Below are positions 38,220-47,264 of a stretch of 50,404 nt of DNA, piece after piece. A program made the translations under genes and the position numbers. Position 1 is the first letter of the stretch, and each line of letters begins with the position of its first letter. The DNA comes from an uncultured Bacteroidota bacterium (GTDB taxonomy: Bacteria > Bacteroidota > Bacteroidia > Chitinophagales > Chitinophagaceae), in NCBI GenBank assembly GCA_903874055.1, contig CAIQQR010000015.1, forward strand, positions 1 through 50,404, in the 5' to 3' direction. The notes below the pieces were generated by a model that had not been told where the DNA came from, did not search any database, and saw only the letters and a program-made list of their open reading frames with translations.

Positions 38220-40074
38220 TGTCTAAATACCCTTCTTTAAAATCAATATAAGTAGGAGCTCCAGAAGCAGTTACATTGGGCGTGTCGCAATTAAAAAGAG
38301 ATTCAATTAAACTATGCATTTCTTTTTGAGACAAGGTTTGGCCCGCTTTAATGGCAGACTGTCTAGCCATGCATCGAATAATTTTTTCTCTTTTACTAAA
38401 TTTAATATCACCACTAAAATGCTTGAATTGTTCTAGTAAAAGTTCAATCGCATTTTTTTCATTACCTGCGTTTACATCCGCAGGAATGCCTTGTATGATA
38501 AAACTATTTTGACCAAAGGGCTCTATTTCGTATCCAATAATAGCTAAGTCTTCTATAATCTCTTCTAATAAAATTGCGTCTGCAACACTTAATTCCAAAA
38601 CAACTGGGAATAAACTTTTTTGAGTTGCATGTGGTTGAATACTTGCTTTTTGATATTTTTCATACAACACACGTTCATGGGCTAACTGCTGATGCACCAT
38701 AATCATTCCAGGGCCAACAGGTGCAATGATATAAGTGTTATTAATTTGCAATAGAACTGCATCCTCATTTACTCCAACCCCTTGTTTTTCCTGATATAAA
38801 CCCATGGAGGATGACTTTACAATAAAGCCATCATTTGATGAACCATTCCCATTAGATTGATTACTTTGATCATCACTTGATGGAATATCTGAAAAAAAGC
38901 TTTTCCATGCGGTTCTTTCTGCTTCACTTGTTCTTGGAATAAAATGTGCCTGATTTTTTTGCGTAAAGCCAGCATATAAAGAACTACTTGCCGTGCTGCT
39001 TCTTTGTTCATCCGATATAGGCTTTTGGATAGCATCCAATTGTTGAATATTTGCATCCAAAGAAAAATCTAAAGATGGAGCAATGCTAAATTGTGCCAAT
39101 GCATGTTTAACTGCAGCCTGTACAAAAGCATAAATAATTTTATCGTCCTCAAATTTAATCTCTTGCTTTGTAGGGTGCACATTAATATCCACTTGTGATG
39201 GATCCACATCTATATACAAAATATAACTAGGGAAATTTTCTTTAGGAATTAAACCATCAAAAGCATTTGCAATAGCATGATGTAAATAAGCACTTTTAAT
39301 AAAACGACGATTCACAAAAAAGTATTGATCACTTCTTGTTTTCTTTGCTGTCTCTGGTTTACCAACGAATCCTGAAATGGTTAAGTAGTCGGTCTTTTCG
39401 CCAACCGCAACTAATTTAGTTTGATAGCTATTTCCTAAAACATGAATGGCTCTTTGTTTAAAACTACCAGCTTCCCAATGAAAAACATCCTGACCATTAT
39501 TGGTAAAGCTAAAATATATTTCAGGGAATGCCAATGCAACTCTTGTGAATTCTTCAATAATATGTTTTAACTCGGCAGAATTACTTTTTAAAAAGTTTCG
39601 TCTAGCAGGCACATTGAAAAATAAATTCTTCATACTAATACTAGTACCTACTGGACAAGCAACTGGACTTGTTTCTGATACCTGGCTATTTTCAATTTCA
39701 ACACTGGTACCCAATTCATCCTCGATTTGTCTGGTTTTTAAACTCACCTGCGCTACTGCAGCAATGGAAGCTAATGCTTCACCTCTAAAGCCCATGGTCC
39801 TTATTTGAAACAAGTCTTCAATGGCGCTTATTTTACTTGTTGCATGTCGAGCAAAAGCGTTTTGTGCATCTATTGGATTCATTCCCTTCCCATTATCAAT
39901 CACTTGAATCAAGGCTTTGCCCGCATCATTGATCATTAATTTAATTTCAGAAGCACCCGCATCTACCGCATTTTCCAATAATTCCTTTACGGCACTGGCA
40001 GGTCTTTGAATCACCTCCCCGGCTGCAATTTGATTGGCAATATGATCTGGTAATAAATGAATGCTGTTGGCCAC
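38203..40074 (-). CDS. mutL: DNA mismatch repair protein MutL
   Basis: MutL links mismatch recognition by MutS to strand removal. I start it at GTG 40074 (623 residues) because MANSIHLLPDHIANQIAAGE matches the family N-terminus; the next in-frame GTG upstream (40116) adds 14 residues. The GHKL ATPase is intact: KELLENAVDAGA, DNGKGM, GFRGEALASI and GTSISMKNLFFNVPAR. A long variable linker follows. In the C-terminal domain the endonuclease motif DQHAxxExxxxE reads HQQLAHERVLYE (residues about 458-470), and the zinc motif CPHGRP reads ASGAPT near residue 600. Both are degenerate, so nuclease activity is doubtful. It is divergent from the oligopeptidase gene. Confidence 0.95.
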   Translation of the reverse strand: MANSIHLLPDHIANQIAAGEVIQRPASAVKELLENAVDAGASEIKLMINDAGKALIQVIDNGKGMNPIDAQNAFARHATSKISAIEDLFQIRTMGFRGEALASIAAVAQVSLKTRQIEDELGTSVEIENSQVSETSPVACPVGTSISMKNLFFNVPARRNFLKSNSAELKHIIEEFTRVALAFPEIYFSFTNNGQDVFHWEAGSFKQRAIHVLGNSYQTKLVAVGEKTDYLTISGFVGKPETAKKTRSDQYFFVNRRFIKSAYLHHAIANAFDGLIPKENFPSYILYIDVDPSQVDINVHPTKQEIKFEDDKIIYAFVQAAVKHALAQFSIAPSLDFSLDANIQQLDAIQKPISDEQRSSTASSSLYAGFTQKNQAHFIPRTSEAERTAWKSFFSDIPSSDDQSNQSNGNGSSNDGFIVKSSSMGLYQEKQGVGVNEDAVLLQINNTYIIAPVGPGMIMVHQQLAHERVLYEKYQKASIQPHATQKSLFPVVLELSVADAILLEEIIEDLAIIGYEIEPFGQNSFIIQGIPADVNAGNEKNAIELLLEQFKHFSGDIKFSKREKIIRCMARQSAIKAGQTLSQKEMHSLIESLFNCDTPNVTASGAPTYIDFKEGYLDNLFSK

Positions 40075-40104
40075 TATTAAATCTTTTAAAGTGTGTAAAA
40101 GTAG

Positions 40105-40112
40105 TAAATTTG
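40105..40112 (+). promoter_or_regulatory. Candidate promoter of oligopeptidase gene
   Basis: TAAATTTG is an exact TAnnTTTG match, 19 nt before the oligopeptidase ATG, in the region divergent from mutL. No good -33 box was found. Confidence 0.45.
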
Positions 40113-40131
40113 CCACTTAAAATCTCAACTT

Positions 40132-41856
40132 ATGCTAAGAACAGCGGACATCAAAAAAACGCCTCATCAATATCTTCCGGAAGCCTTTGTTTTAACAGAT
40201 TGGGCTGGTTTGGAGCCCTTTTTTAAGGAGCTTTCTGACAGACCCCTTTTAAGCAAAGCTGATTTAGAAAAATGGTTATTGGATTTAAGCGAATTGGAGG
40301 CATTTATTAGTGAGGATGCTTGTTGGAGACAAATAAAAATGACCTGTGATACAACGGACAAATCACTGGAGGATGCATTTACTTATTTCTGCATGGAAAT
40401 TCAACCTCAAATGCAACCTTATGCCGATGCATTGAATAAAAAATTAATTGCTTGTCCTTTTACAGATCAATTGGATAAAGATCAATACTTTACTTATTTA
40501 CGTTCGGTGAAAAAAAGTATTGATTTATTTAGAACCGAAAATATTCCTTTGCAAGCCGAATTAAGTGTACTGCAACAACAATATGGTACTATTGCAGGTA
40601 AGATGACTATTGAGATGAATGGTCAAGAATATACTTTACAACAAGCTTCACAATTTTTAGAAAATGAAGATAGAGCAATAAGGGAAGAAGCTTATAAAAA
40701 AATCCAAGAACGCCGTTTGCAAGATAAGGATGCAATGCATGAATTGTATACTACTTTAATACAAAAAAGACATCAGGTTGCAGTAAATGCAGGCTTTGCT
40801 AATTATCGTGATTACAAATTTGCGGAGCTTGGTCGTTTTGATTATACCAAGGAAGATTGTTTTCAATTTCACGAAGCGGTTAAATTGCATGTACTTCCTT
40901 TGCTTGATAAAATTTATGCGCGCAAAAAACAAAAGCTTGGATTAGCTATTTTAAAACCATGGGATACCGAAGCAGAACCTGCTGGTACCAAGCCTTTGAG
41001 ACCATTTACGGATGGCAAAGATTTATATGAAAAATCGGTGGCTTGCTTTGAACAATTAGATCCATTTTTTGCAGATTGTTTGCGTAAAATGAATGAATTA
41101 AAACATTTTGATTTAGAAAGTAGAAAAGGAAAAGCACCAGGCGGATACAATTGTCCATTGGCTGAATCTGGGGCGCCTTTTATTTTTATGAATGCAGCCG
41201 GTCAAATGAGTGATGTAACAACCATGGTACATGAGGGTGGTCATGCCATTCATTCTTTCCTTTCTCATCCATTATCATTAAGCGCATTTAAGGAATATCC
41301 AATGGAAATTGCAGAGGTAGCAAGTATGTCAATGGAATTATTTACCATGAATCATTGGCAATCTTTTTTTGATAATGAATTGGATTTAAATCGTGCAAAA
41401 GAACATCAGTTAGAAAGAACCATTACTATTTTCCCATGGATTGCGATTATTGATAAATTCCAACATTGGGTATACGAAAATCCAAATCATAGTATTGAAG
41501 AAAGAACTACTAATTGGACTGCCATTTTAAAAGAATTTTCTACTGGTAGCATTGACTACTCAGGATTAGATATGTATCGCGAAATTGGATGGCAAAGACA
41601 ATTGCATTTATTTGAAGTGCCTTTTTATTATATCGAATATGGTATTGCTCAATTAGGTGCTATAGGCATGTGGATGCAATATCAAAAAAATCCAAAGCAG
41701 GCTTTGGAAAATTATATGAGTGCATTGGCATTAGGTGGAACTAAAACATTACCTGCATTGTATGAAACTGCAGGCTTGAAATTTAATTTCTCTCCAAATT
41801 ATGTAAAAACATTAATGGATTTTACCAATCAAGAATTAGAAAAGTTATTTCACTAA
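40132..41856 (+). CDS. M3-family oligoendopeptidase (PepF-like)
   Basis: A cytoplasmic zinc metallopeptidase that breaks down short peptides. The 574-residue protein has the zinc site HEGGH at residues 367-371 in TTMVHEGGHAIHSFLS, with the downstream glutamate ligand likely in EYPMEIAEVASMSMELF. The family N-terminal helical region includes EDRAIREEAYKKIQER, followed by NAGFANYRDYKFAELGRFDY. No signal peptide is present. Length matches oligoendopeptidase F-like proteins. It ends at a perfect terminator shared with ricT. Confidence 0.94.
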   Translation: MLRTADIKKTPHQYLPEAFVLTDWAGLEPFFKELSDRPLLSKADLEKWLLDLSELEAFISEDACWRQIKMTCDTTDKSLEDAFTYFCMEIQPQMQPYADALNKKLIACPFTDQLDKDQYFTYLRSVKKSIDLFRTENIPLQAELSVLQQQYGTIAGKMTIEMNGQEYTLQQASQFLENEDRAIREEAYKKIQERRLQDKDAMHELYTTLIQKRHQVAVNAGFANYRDYKFAELGRFDYTKEDCFQFHEAVKLHVLPLLDKIYARKKQKLGLAILKPWDTEAEPAGTKPLRPFTDGKDLYEKSVACFEQLDPFFADCLRKMNELKHFDLESRKGKAPGGYNCPLAESGAPFIFMNAAGQMSDVTTMVHEGGHAIHSFLSHPLSLSAFKEYPMEIAEVASMSMELFTMNHWQSFFDNELDLNRAKEHQLERTITIFPWIAIIDKFQHWVYENPNHSIEERTTNWTAILKEFSTGSIDYSGLDMYREIGWQRQLHLFEVPFYYIEYGIAQLGAIGMWMQYQKNPKQALENYMSALALGGTKTLPALYETAGLKFNFSPNYVKTLMDFTNQELEKLFH

Positions 41857-41890
41857 TAAAAATAGCCCTCAGTGAGGGCTATTTTTATTA
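41854..41890. terminator. Perfect bidirectional terminator, oligopeptidase / ricT
   Basis: A 17-bp perfect inverted repeat has arms 41854-41870 (ending aaaaatagccctc) and 41874-41890 (starting gagggctattttt) around a 3-nt loop agt. It overlaps the oligopeptidase stop codon and serves both converging genes. Confidence 0.94.
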
Positions 41891-41906
41891 TACTTGAATT
41901 TGTAAA

Positions 41907-43226
41907 TTAAGATTGAGCTGGGCCAGGATTGTTTCCTTGTGGAGTCCTGTTGTTGGGTCCATTATTAGGTCTTGGGCCATTGTTAGGGCGATTATTGTTA
42001 GGGCCATTATTTGGTCTAGGTCCATTGTTTGGCCTTGGTCCATTATTAGGACGATTATTATTAGGACCATTATTTCTAGGGCCATTAAAGTTTCGATCAT
42101 TGTTCTGTCCTCTTTGTTGGTCTCTTCTTCGACGATCGTTCTTCTCTAAACTCTTTAAACTAATTTGACCCACTACATCCACAAAAGAAGGTTCTACTTC
42201 TTTTGATTTGCCACTAACCACTTCTACCGCTTGCAATTCATCTACCACAACTCCTTGTTGGTTTAATTTCTTAATTTCAACAACACGGTCAATGGTTAAT
42301 GGATAATGCTTTGTATTATTTGGTAGGGTATACCACATTAAGTTTTTGAAAATATCTTTCTTAATTAAAAATGCTTGACCCATTGCAGTTTGTAAAGTAT
42401 CTGCATAATCAGGGAATCCTTGTAGCGCATCTAAATAAGTATCTAATTCAAAATTCAAACAACATTTTAAGCGACCACATTGTCCACTTAATTTAGTTTG
42501 ATTGATAGATAAGTTTTGATAACGAGCCGCAGTAGTATTCACGCTCTTAAAGTCATGTAACCAAGTACTACAACATAGCTCTCGTCCGCAACTGCCTATT
42601 CCACCTAGCTTTGCCGCCTCTTGTCTAATACCAATTTGACGCATTTCTACTTTAACTTTAAACTCACCCGCAAAAATGCGAATCAATTCTCTAAAGTCAA
42701 TTCTATCATCGGCAGTATAAAAGAAAGTTGCTTTTTTGCCATCTGCTTGCATTTCAATCTCACTTAGCTTCATGGCTAATTTAAGATTAGAAGCATGGGT
42801 ACGACTACGGGCTAAAATATCGGCTTCTCTACTCTTACTAATTTTAAAAGTTTCAATTTCTCTATCAGTACTAGGTCTAAGGATTTTTTTCATGTCAGGA
42901 TTAAATTCATCTAACCCTCTTTTCTTTAATTGAAGTCTAACCAATTCTCCTGTAAGCGAAACTTCGCCTAAGTCAAATCCGTTCACACCTTCAACGGTGA
43001 CATAATCTCCTTTTTCGAATTGTTGTAATGATGAGTTTAGGAAAAAATCTTTACGACTACCTTGTTTAAAACTTACTTCTACCACCTTGCATTGACTGTC
43101 CATGTCGTCAATAGGTAAGTCACGCAACCAATCGTGCACATTTAATCTGTTACAAGCACCTGAACTACAACCCCCGTTGCTTTTGCAACCGCCTGGTTTG
43201 CCAGTTCCACATGATCCACATCCCAT
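41907..43226 (-). CDS. ricT: PSP1-domain protein, RicT/YaaT-like
   Basis: RicT homologues in Bacillus form the RicA-RicF-RicT complex that directs RNase Y processing; the role in Bacteroidota is less clear. The 439-residue protein has a Cys/Gly-rich N-terminus (MGCGSCGTGKPGGCKSNGGC). The PSP1 core includes VVEVSFKQGSRKDFFLN and GDYVTVEGVNGFDLGEVSLT. The C-terminal half of the core has the conserved cysteines GGIGSCGRELCCSTWLHDF and LSGQCGRLKCCLNFELD, which may hold a metal or Fe-S cluster. The last 60 residues are a disordered Asn/Pro/Gly/Arg tail of repeated NNGPRP and NNRP words. holB lies next upstream, as in the Bacillus holB-yaaT neighbourhood. Confidence 0.88.
   Translation of the reverse strand: MGCGSCGTGKPGGCKSNGGCSSGACNRLNVHDWLRDLPIDDMDSQCKVVEVSFKQGSRKDFFLNSSLQQFEKGDYVTVEGVNGFDLGEVSLTGELVRLQLKKRGLDEFNPDMKKILRPSTDREIETFKISKSREADILARSRTHASNLKLAMKLSEIEMQADGKKATFFYTADDRIDFRELIRIFAGEFKVKVEMRQIGIRQEAAKLGGIGSCGRELCCSTWLHDFKSVNTTAARYQNLSINQTKLSGQCGRLKCCLNFELDTYLDALQGFPDYADTLQTAMGQAFLIKKDIFKNLMWYTLPNNTKHYPLTIDRVVEIKKLNQQGVVVDELQAVEVVSGKSKEVEPSFVDVVGQISLKSLEKNDRRRRDQQRGQNNDRNFNGPRNNGPNNNRPNNGPRPNNGPRPNNGPNNNRPNNGPRPNNGPNNRTPQGNNPGPAQS
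41945..42090 (-). repeat. Short tandem repeats encoding the NNGPRP tail of RicT-like protein
   Basis: Degenerate 18-21 nt units encode NNGPRP, NNRP and NNGP words in the C-terminal tail. Silent third-base differences show they have diverged under protein-level constraint. The same RPNN word recurs in the infB linker repeat. Confidence 0.7.
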
Positions 43227-43297
43227 ATATAGTTAGTTCTAACTGTTAATGAATAAAAATACCCAACTAAGCAACCATTTTCTCAAACCCACTAAGC

Positions 43298-44500
43298 TTA
43301 GCCTTCTGTCAAAATTAAGGTTTTGTTCTGAATGATATGATAGAACTTGATGCCCAATGCCATAAATAGCATTTTTGGGTTCGCATTGCGCTCAATATGG
43401 TAAACAGCTTTGTCTAATTCCTCTAAAATTGCTTCTAATTGACCCACTCCAGCTATTTTATTGATTCTGAGTGCAAAATCCTTTAAGGCAGGGTCAAGGG
43501 GAAGGTCATTTCCAAGCACTTTTATACGAATACTTTGCTCTAAAAGGTGGTTAAAGTACTTTAAAAACTGCTTTTGGGGTTCTCGGCCCATTTTGCTAGT
43601 TTCTTCTACCCATTTTAGCTGAGCCAGGGGCCCACCTTTAAGAATTGCGTTTAGCCACTCTCTAATTTGGGTTAAAAAATCGGCATCACTATGTTGAATT
43701 AAGTGTAAAGCTTCTCGGTAATTACCATCCGAAATAGCTGCAATCTGAGCTGCTTTTTCGGGATCTAAATGTGCTTTTTGAGTCAAGGCCTGCTCAATAT
43801 CATTTGTTGTGAGCCTTGGCACTTTAATATATTGGCAACGACTTAAGATAGTTGGTAATATTTGCTCCTCCGAATTGGCTACTAATAAAAAAATGGTGTT
43901 TGCAGGCGGCTCTTCGATTAATTTTAATAATTTATTTCCTTCCTTACCTAGGTATTCAGGCATCCACATTACCAAAACCTTAAAGGCACTTTCAAAACTT
44001 TTAAAGGAAAGTTTTTTTATAATTTCTTGGCACTCATCTGCACTAATATTTCCTTGTTTATTTTCGGCTTTAATAGATTGCAACCAATCAAAAACATTGC
44101 CATAGGGGTAGCCTTTGATAAACTCACGCCATTCTTCAATATAGTTGGAACTGATATTTTTTGTCCCTGGTTTTTCAGTGATGCTAGGAAACGAAAAGTG
44201 AAGATCGGGGTGCATTAATTGACTTGCACGATGGTATGCTGGTAAATCCGCAATTTCATCAGGACTATACACTTTTTTTTCAATGGGATCAGGAGCTGCA
44301 CCAAATAAATCGACACCGGAGGCATCCATATTGTCATTTGGAATGCTTACTATGTATTGTGCAAAAGCAATGGCCAATGGTAGTGCTCCTGCACCTTCAG
44401 GCCCAACAAAAAGTATTGCATGACTTAGTCGTTGGTGTTGCACCATATCGACAAGCTGTTGCTTTAGTTTTTCCTGACCAATTACTTCGCTCAATAACAT
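43298..44500 (-). CDS. holB: DNA polymerase III delta' subunit
   Basis: A clamp-loader subunit of the replicative polymerase, 400 residues. The AAA+ N-terminus reads VIGQEKLKQQLVDMVQHQRL, then SHAILFVGPEGAGALPLAIA. The lysine of the P-loop is replaced (GAGALP), which is normal for delta', as this subunit does not hydrolyse ATP. LKLIEEPPANTIFLLVANSE and ILPTILSRCQYIKV, the sensor-1/SRC region, are typical of the family. A helical C-terminal domain follows. It is upstream of ricT by 71 nt; the pairing is a conserved neighbourhood. Confidence 0.9.
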   Translation of the reverse strand: MLLSEVIGQEKLKQQLVDMVQHQRLSHAILFVGPEGAGALPLAIAFAQYIVSIPNDNMDASGVDLFGAAPDPIEKKVYSPDEIADLPAYHRASQLMHPDLHFSFPSITEKPGTKNISSNYIEEWREFIKGYPYGNVFDWLQSIKAENKQGNISADECQEIIKKLSFKSFESAFKVLVMWMPEYLGKEGNKLLKLIEEPPANTIFLLVANSEEQILPTILSRCQYIKVPRLTTNDIEQALTQKAHLDPEKAAQIAAISDGNYREALHLIQHSDADFLTQIREWLNAILKGGPLAQLKWVEETSKMGREPQKQFLKYFNHLLEQSIRIKVLGNDLPLDPALKDFALRINKIAGVGQLEAILEELDKAVYHIERNANPKMLFMALGIKFYHIIQNKTLILTEG

Positions 44501-44533
44501 GTAGCGAAGATAATGTATAGAATGGGAAGCTTG

Positions 44534-45058
44534 TTATTTAAGACGAGACAAAATTTCTTGACTGTCTGGTGTAATGTTGCTTGGGTAATAAGCAATCATA
44601 TTTCCTTTTTCGTCTAACAAGAACTTATTAAAATTCCAAGATATGGTAGCGTCCACTACACCATTTTTGCTTTTTTGCGTTAACCATTGATAGATTGGAG
44701 CAATTTTATCCCCTTTTACATCAATCTTATCAGCTAATGGGAAAGTTACACCATAGTTCTTTTTACAAAAACTCACAATTTCTTCATTGGTGCCAGGCTC
44801 TTGACCTCCAAATTGATTACATGGAAATCCGATTATCACTAATTTATCTTTGTATTGCTCGTATACTTTTTCCAAAGCCTCATATTGCGGTGTGTAGCCA
44901 CATTTGCTAGCTGTATTTACTACTAATATTTTCTTCCCTTTAAAAGAAGCAAAATCGATTTGCTTTCCATCGATACCTTTTACTTTAAATGAATGGATGC
45001 TTTGTGCGTTTCCCATAACCGATGCTGCTAATATTAAAAGTGTAGCTAATATTTTCAT
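44534..45058 (-). CDS. Exported glutathione peroxidase family protein
   Basis: A thiol peroxidase of the GPx fold. The ATG at 45058 gives 174 residues with a signal peptide MKILATLLILAASVMGNAQ; an upstream in-frame TTG would add ten residues before it. The peroxidatic residue is Cys53 (not selenocysteine) in NTASKCGYTPQYEAL. The Gln82 site is in GFPCNQFGGQEPG and the Trp/Asn pair in ATISWNFNKFLLD. Such Cys-type enzymes usually take electrons from thioredoxin. The signal peptide indicates a periplasmic role, less common than the cytoplasmic form. It lies between holB and comF on the same strand. Confidence 0.9.
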   Translation of the reverse strand: MKILATLLILAASVMGNAQSIHSFKVKGIDGKQIDFASFKGKKILVVNTASKCGYTPQYEALEKVYEQYKDKLVIIGFPCNQFGGQEPGTNEEIVSFCKKNYGVTFPLADKIDVKGDKIAPIYQWLTQKSKNGVVDATISWNFNKFLLDEKGNMIAYYPSNITPDSQEILSRLK

Positions 45059-45105
45059 AATGAAAGATTTTGTAGTTAAATATAACAAGATTTATTTAAA
45101 AAGGT

Positions 45106-45837
45106 TTAAGCGAATGTATAAGCGGCAGTCGAAATTGAAATTGAGGACGGATTAGCCGCTTTTAAGCAATGATAAGCTGCTTCCAAGGTGGAGCCAGTTG
45201 TAATTACATCGTCCACAATCATTATTTGCATATCCCGCAATCTAGCTCCATTTTTTAATTCAAATAAAGGGCCTGATTGCATGCTTCTTTGAAGCCGATC
45301 TTTTTGAGTTTGCGTAATCGTATTTTTTATTTTTTGTAGTCCCTTAAAAATGACTGCCTTTACTCCATAATCAATGATTCCCTCGCAAATTATTTGACAT
45401 TGGTTAAATCCTCTTTTTCGCAGCTTCTTTTTGCTTATAGGAATTGGGACTAAATAATGGAAAAAATTTTCCGAATATTTGGATAAAATGTCTACTGCTA
45501 TTAAACGGCCCAATAAATAACCCGCTTTTTTATTTTGCTTATACTTTAATTCAAAAATAATTTTTTGTACAATACTTTCTTTTGTAAAAAATAAAATTGC
45601 ATTGGCTTGTTGAATTTGTGCACGTCCCCAGAAAATTTTATCTATTGGGCAAGTGGACATTTTTGAAAAATGGGTATAAGGAAGTTGCGATTCACAAATA
45701 TCACAAATCACTTTGCTTTTTGATAAATTCGAATTGGCACATTGCAAACAAACATGCGGATAAAGCAAATGAATAAAACCTTGTAAATATGTTTGAAAAC
45801 CTTGGAATGTTTTTGATAATAGCCCTAACTGTAGCAT
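45106..45837 (-). CDS. comF: ComF-family amidophosphoribosyltransferase-like protein
   Basis: ComF proteins assist DNA uptake in competent bacteria; the biochemical role is uncertain. The 243-residue protein has an N-terminal double zinc-ribbon-like cysteine set (VCLQC, then CDICESQLPY). The central segment is VPIPISKKKLRKRGFNQCQI, and the C-terminus has the phosphoribosyltransferase PRPP-type loop IMIVDDVITTGSTLEAA. These are the defining features of ComF. The start lies two bases after the radA stop, so radA and comF are co-transcribed, a sensible pairing because RadA also acts in recombination of incoming DNA. Confidence 0.92.
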   Translation of the reverse strand: MLQLGLLSKTFQGFQTYLQGFIHLLYPHVCLQCANSNLSKSKVICDICESQLPYTHFSKMSTCPIDKIFWGRAQIQQANAILFFTKESIVQKIIFELKYKQNKKAGYLLGRLIAVDILSKYSENFFHYLVPIPISKKKLRKRGFNQCQIICEGIIDYGVKAVIFKGLQKIKNTITQTQKDRLQRSMQSGPLFELKNGARLRDMQIMIVDDVITTGSTLEAAYHCLKAANPSSISISTAAYTFA

Positions 45838-45839
45838 GG

Positions 45840-47210
45840 TTAAAAGAATAGTCGATATGCTTCGTCTACTCTTTCTACTGGAATAATTTGAATACTATGC
45901 TTCTTTGGCTCAATCCTTTTGCTATTAAATGCAGAAATATAAATTTTTTCGAAACCTAATTTTTCTGCTTCAGCAATGCGTTGTTGTATTCTGTTCACCG
46001 CTCTAATTTCTCCGTTTAATCCTACTTCACCTGCAAAGCAAATACCTTGTGGTAATGGAACGTCCTCGTAGGAGGAAAGTAGGGATAATATTATGGCTAA
46101 ATCAAGTGATGGGTCTTCAATTTTTAATCCGCCAGCAATATTTACAAATACATCCTTCATGCCAAAAGCAAATCCACCACGCTTTTCTAATACGGCTAAT
46201 AATAATTGTAATCTTCTTAAATCAAATCCTGTTACCGTTCTTTGAGGGGTGCCATAAACACTTTGTGTGACTAATGCCTGCACTTCAATAAGTAAAGGAC
46301 GCATGCCTTCCATGGATGCTGCAATGGTACTTCCGCTTAATGATTCATTGCGTTGTGCAATTAAAAATGCCGAAGGATTGGTTACTACTTTCATGCCTTC
46401 GCCCGTCATTTCGTAAATGCCTAATTCACTCGTGCTACCAAAACGATTTTTTAGGGTACGCAGCATGCGGTATGCATAGTGACGATCTCCTTCAAATTGC
46501 AATACGGTATCCACCATATGCTCCAAAATTTTTGGACCTGCAATGGTACCTTCTTTAGTAATATGTCCAATTAAAAATACGGGCGTACCTGTTTCTTTAG
46601 CAAATCTCTGAAACTCTGCTGCTGTTTGTTTTATTTGAGAAACGCTACCAGCAGCAGCTTCAATTAAGTTAGACTCTAATGTTTGAATGGAGTCCACAAT
46701 TACCACCGTTGGCTTTAATTTTTTTATAGCCTTAAATATATCAGTTGTGTGCGTCTCTGTTAAAAGATAAAAATTTTCGTTTTGTAAATTCAAACGATCC
46801 GCGCGCATTTTAATTTGCTGTATACTTTCTTCCCCACTTATATAAAGTACAGTTTGATCTTTCATCATTAAACCCTGTTGCAAAAACAAAGTACTTTTGC
46901 CAATGCCGGGTTCACCAGCCACCAGTACGATAGATCCCAATACAATACCACCCCCTAAAACTCTATTTAATTCGGCATCTGCACTGCTTATTCTTTTTTC
47001 AGATTGGCTATTAACTTCATTGATAGCAATTACCTGTGTGCCTTTTTGTTGTGTAGTATATTCTTCCCAGCCAGATTCTTTCTTTTCTCCTTTTTCCACT
47101 AATTCCTCGGTAAAAGTATTCCATTCATTGCAAGCCGGACATTTTCCTGCCCACTTTGCAGATTCGTATCCGCAATTGTTACAAAAGAATGCTGATTTGG
47201 CTTTGCTCAT
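45840..47210 (-). CDS. radA: DNA repair protein RadA/Sms
   Basis: A RecA-like branch-migration helicase used in recombination and natural transformation, 456 residues. The N-terminal zinc finger has Cys10, Cys13, Cys24 and Cys27 (CNNCGYESAKWAGKCPAC). Walker A GEPGIGKST is at residues 99-107. The RadA-specific motif LKNRFGSTSELGIYEM is near 255. The C-terminal Lon-like domain includes AGGLKIEDPSLDLAIILSLL and CFAGEVGLNGEIRAV. Length and motifs are standard. It is the first gene of the radA-comF pair. Confidence 0.97.
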   Translation of the reverse strand: MSKAKSAFFCNNCGYESAKWAGKCPACNEWNTFTEELVEKGEKKESGWEEYTTQQKGTQVIAINEVNSQSEKRISSADAELNRVLGGGIVLGSIVLVAGEPGIGKSTLFLQQGLMMKDQTVLYISGEESIQQIKMRADRLNLQNENFYLLTETHTTDIFKAIKKLKPTVVIVDSIQTLESNLIEAAAGSVSQIKQTAAEFQRFAKETGTPVFLIGHITKEGTIAGPKILEHMVDTVLQFEGDRHYAYRMLRTLKNRFGSTSELGIYEMTGEGMKVVTNPSAFLIAQRNESLSGSTIAASMEGMRPLLIEVQALVTQSVYGTPQRTVTGFDLRRLQLLLAVLEKRGGFAFGMKDVFVNIAGGLKIEDPSLDLAIILSLLSSYEDVPLPQGICFAGEVGLNGEIRAVNRIQQRIAEAEKLGFEKIYISAFNSKRIEPKKHSIQIIPVERVDEAYRLFF

Positions 47211-47264
47211 ACCTTAAAGATAATGGCTATTTAAAATATCCAGATAGTAATTTCCGAAATTATT

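Noticed and set aside
43292..43301. Palindrome ctaagcttag at the end of holB
   Set aside because: A 10-bp palindrome without flanking T-run or repeat context is expected by chance at this scale.
43298..44500. Loss of the P-loop lysine in HolB as evidence of a broken gene
   Set aside because: Delta' subunits normally lack a functional ATP site, and the rest of the protein is intact.
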